DNA of 5,382 nt from an uncultured Flavobacteriaceae bacterium. Its GTDB lineage: Bacteria > Bacteroidota > Bacteroidia > Flavobacteriales > Flavobacteriaceae. The position numbers were made by a program, and so were the translations under genes. Below are positions 4,980 to 5,382 of this stretch, one piece after another. The notes under the pieces were generated by a model. That model saw nothing but the letters and a program-made list of their open reading frames with translations, was not told the origin of the DNA and made no database searches. The stretch spans positions 1 to 5,382 of the forward strand of contig CALZKX010000200.1 of assembly GCA_945788155.1 (NCBI GenBank). Reading direction: 5' to 3'. Position 1 is the stretch's first letter. Each line of letters opens with the position of its first letter.

Positions 4980-5382
4980 GTAATAATTAAATTATTGCCA
5001 CTTTGCTCAACTCTGTATGCCTTTAAGCCACAGGTTAAATTTGAGTCGCTTAATGGTTGCCCTGTTATAAGGCTATATACATTTGCATCACTACAACCAC
5101 ATGTACCTTCAATACCATTAATTTCTAACCGCGAACATGTGCTAGGCGTATGGTTAGGGTCACTAGCATCCCAAGCTAAAAAACCAATACCAGAGTTAGT
5201 GACAATAATGCCACCATTACCAACATTTGGTACATAGACCGAATTACTTTCAAATAGTAAAGAACTGTATGGGAAAATATTCATGTTTATACTAGTATTA
5301 ACACCAACGTCCAGTAAAAATCTACAGTTACGATCGTTAATATTACTCTTGCTGCAAGAAACCAATAGTAAAGTAAATAAAA
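4973..5382 (-). CDS. Lipoprotein with Rieske-like fold lacking cluster ligands (5' end outside window)
   Basis: The reading frame stays open to the window edge, so the start is missing. A start placed at TTG (5365) would be wrong: codons above it read LFTLLLVSCSKS, a lipoprotein signal peptide with lipobox LVSC, so the mature protein starts at the cysteine encoded at 5354-5356 and is anchored to a membrane. Counting that TTG as residue 1, later parts are IIVTNSGIGFLAWDASDPNH (53-72), TCSRLEINGIEGTCGCS (76-92), YSLITGQPL (97-105) and LKAYRVEQSGNNLIIT (114-129). The order, a strand, AxDAxxPN, CxxxxINGI, CxC, YSLxTG, LxxYRV, resembles small Flavobacteriaceae proteins annotated as Rieske 2Fe-2S. 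The usual CxH and CxxH ligand pairs read DPN and CGCS, so no normal cluster is expected. It converges on the receptor gene. Function is unknown. Confidence 0.75.
   Translation of the reverse strand, partial: LFTLLLVSCSKSNINDRNCRFLLDVGVNTSINMNIFPYSSLLFESNSVYVPNVGNGGIIVTNSGIGFLAWDASDPNHTPSTCSRLEINGIEGTCGCSDANVYSLITGQPLSDSNLTCGLKAYRVEQSGNNLIITN

Noticed and set aside
4995..5237. 80-codon plus-strand open frame
   Set aside because: It is antisense to the lipoprotein gene, whose frame has a lipobox and family-like motifs; the plus frame has neither.
5363..5365. TTG as the start codon of the minus-strand gene
   Set aside because: The frame continues upstream as LFTLLLVSC, a lipoprotein signal peptide, so the true start is beyond the window.

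Overview
The window is A+T-rich and reads as chromosome of a member of the Bacteroidota, most likely a (probably marine) Flavobacteriaceae. Reasons: DUF4301-type protein, a Bacteroidota-style -7 box (TAnnTTTG), A-rich rather than Shine-Dalgarno leaders, a TPP-riboswitch-controlled TonB receptor, and intergenic repeats of a kind common in that family. No species assignment is possible from the sequence alone.

Left part (1-2129, + strand): a tightly packed operon. The last 57 codons of a NadR-like ATP-binding kinase overlap by 3 bases (TTGA junction) a DUF4301 gene that starts at TTG. One base after its stop, a small ribosome-rescue hydrolase gene (arfB type, GGQ motif) starts at GTG. The DUF4301 protein carries a motif series that resembles UDP-sugar pyrophosphorylases.

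Middle (2130-4715, + strand): a 340-base leader with a Bacteroidota -7 box, a TPP (THI-box) aptamer with an enlarged P3 arm, a hairpin just after the aptamer, and a repeat-like stem-loop followed by a T-run. Then comes a 728-residue TonB-dependent outer-membrane receptor, which by its riboswitch is predicted to import thiamine or a related compound, and a strong intrinsic terminator. The receptor appears to be a one-gene transcription unit.

Right part (4715-5382): about 265 bases bounded by a 23-bp near-perfect inverted repeat (21/23), enclosing a second element of about 126 bases with its own 8-bp terminal inverted repeat and three internal hairpins. The outer right repeat contains the stop codon of a convergent, minus-strand lipoprotein gene whose first codons lie beyond the window. 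That protein looks like a Rieske-fold domain that has lost the usual iron-sulfur ligands.

I see no CRISPR array, tRNA, rRNA, transposase or phage gene. The most interesting items are the likely enzymatic identity of DUF4301, the nested inverted-repeat element, the repeat inside the riboswitch expression platform, and the ligand-less Rieske-like lipoprotein.
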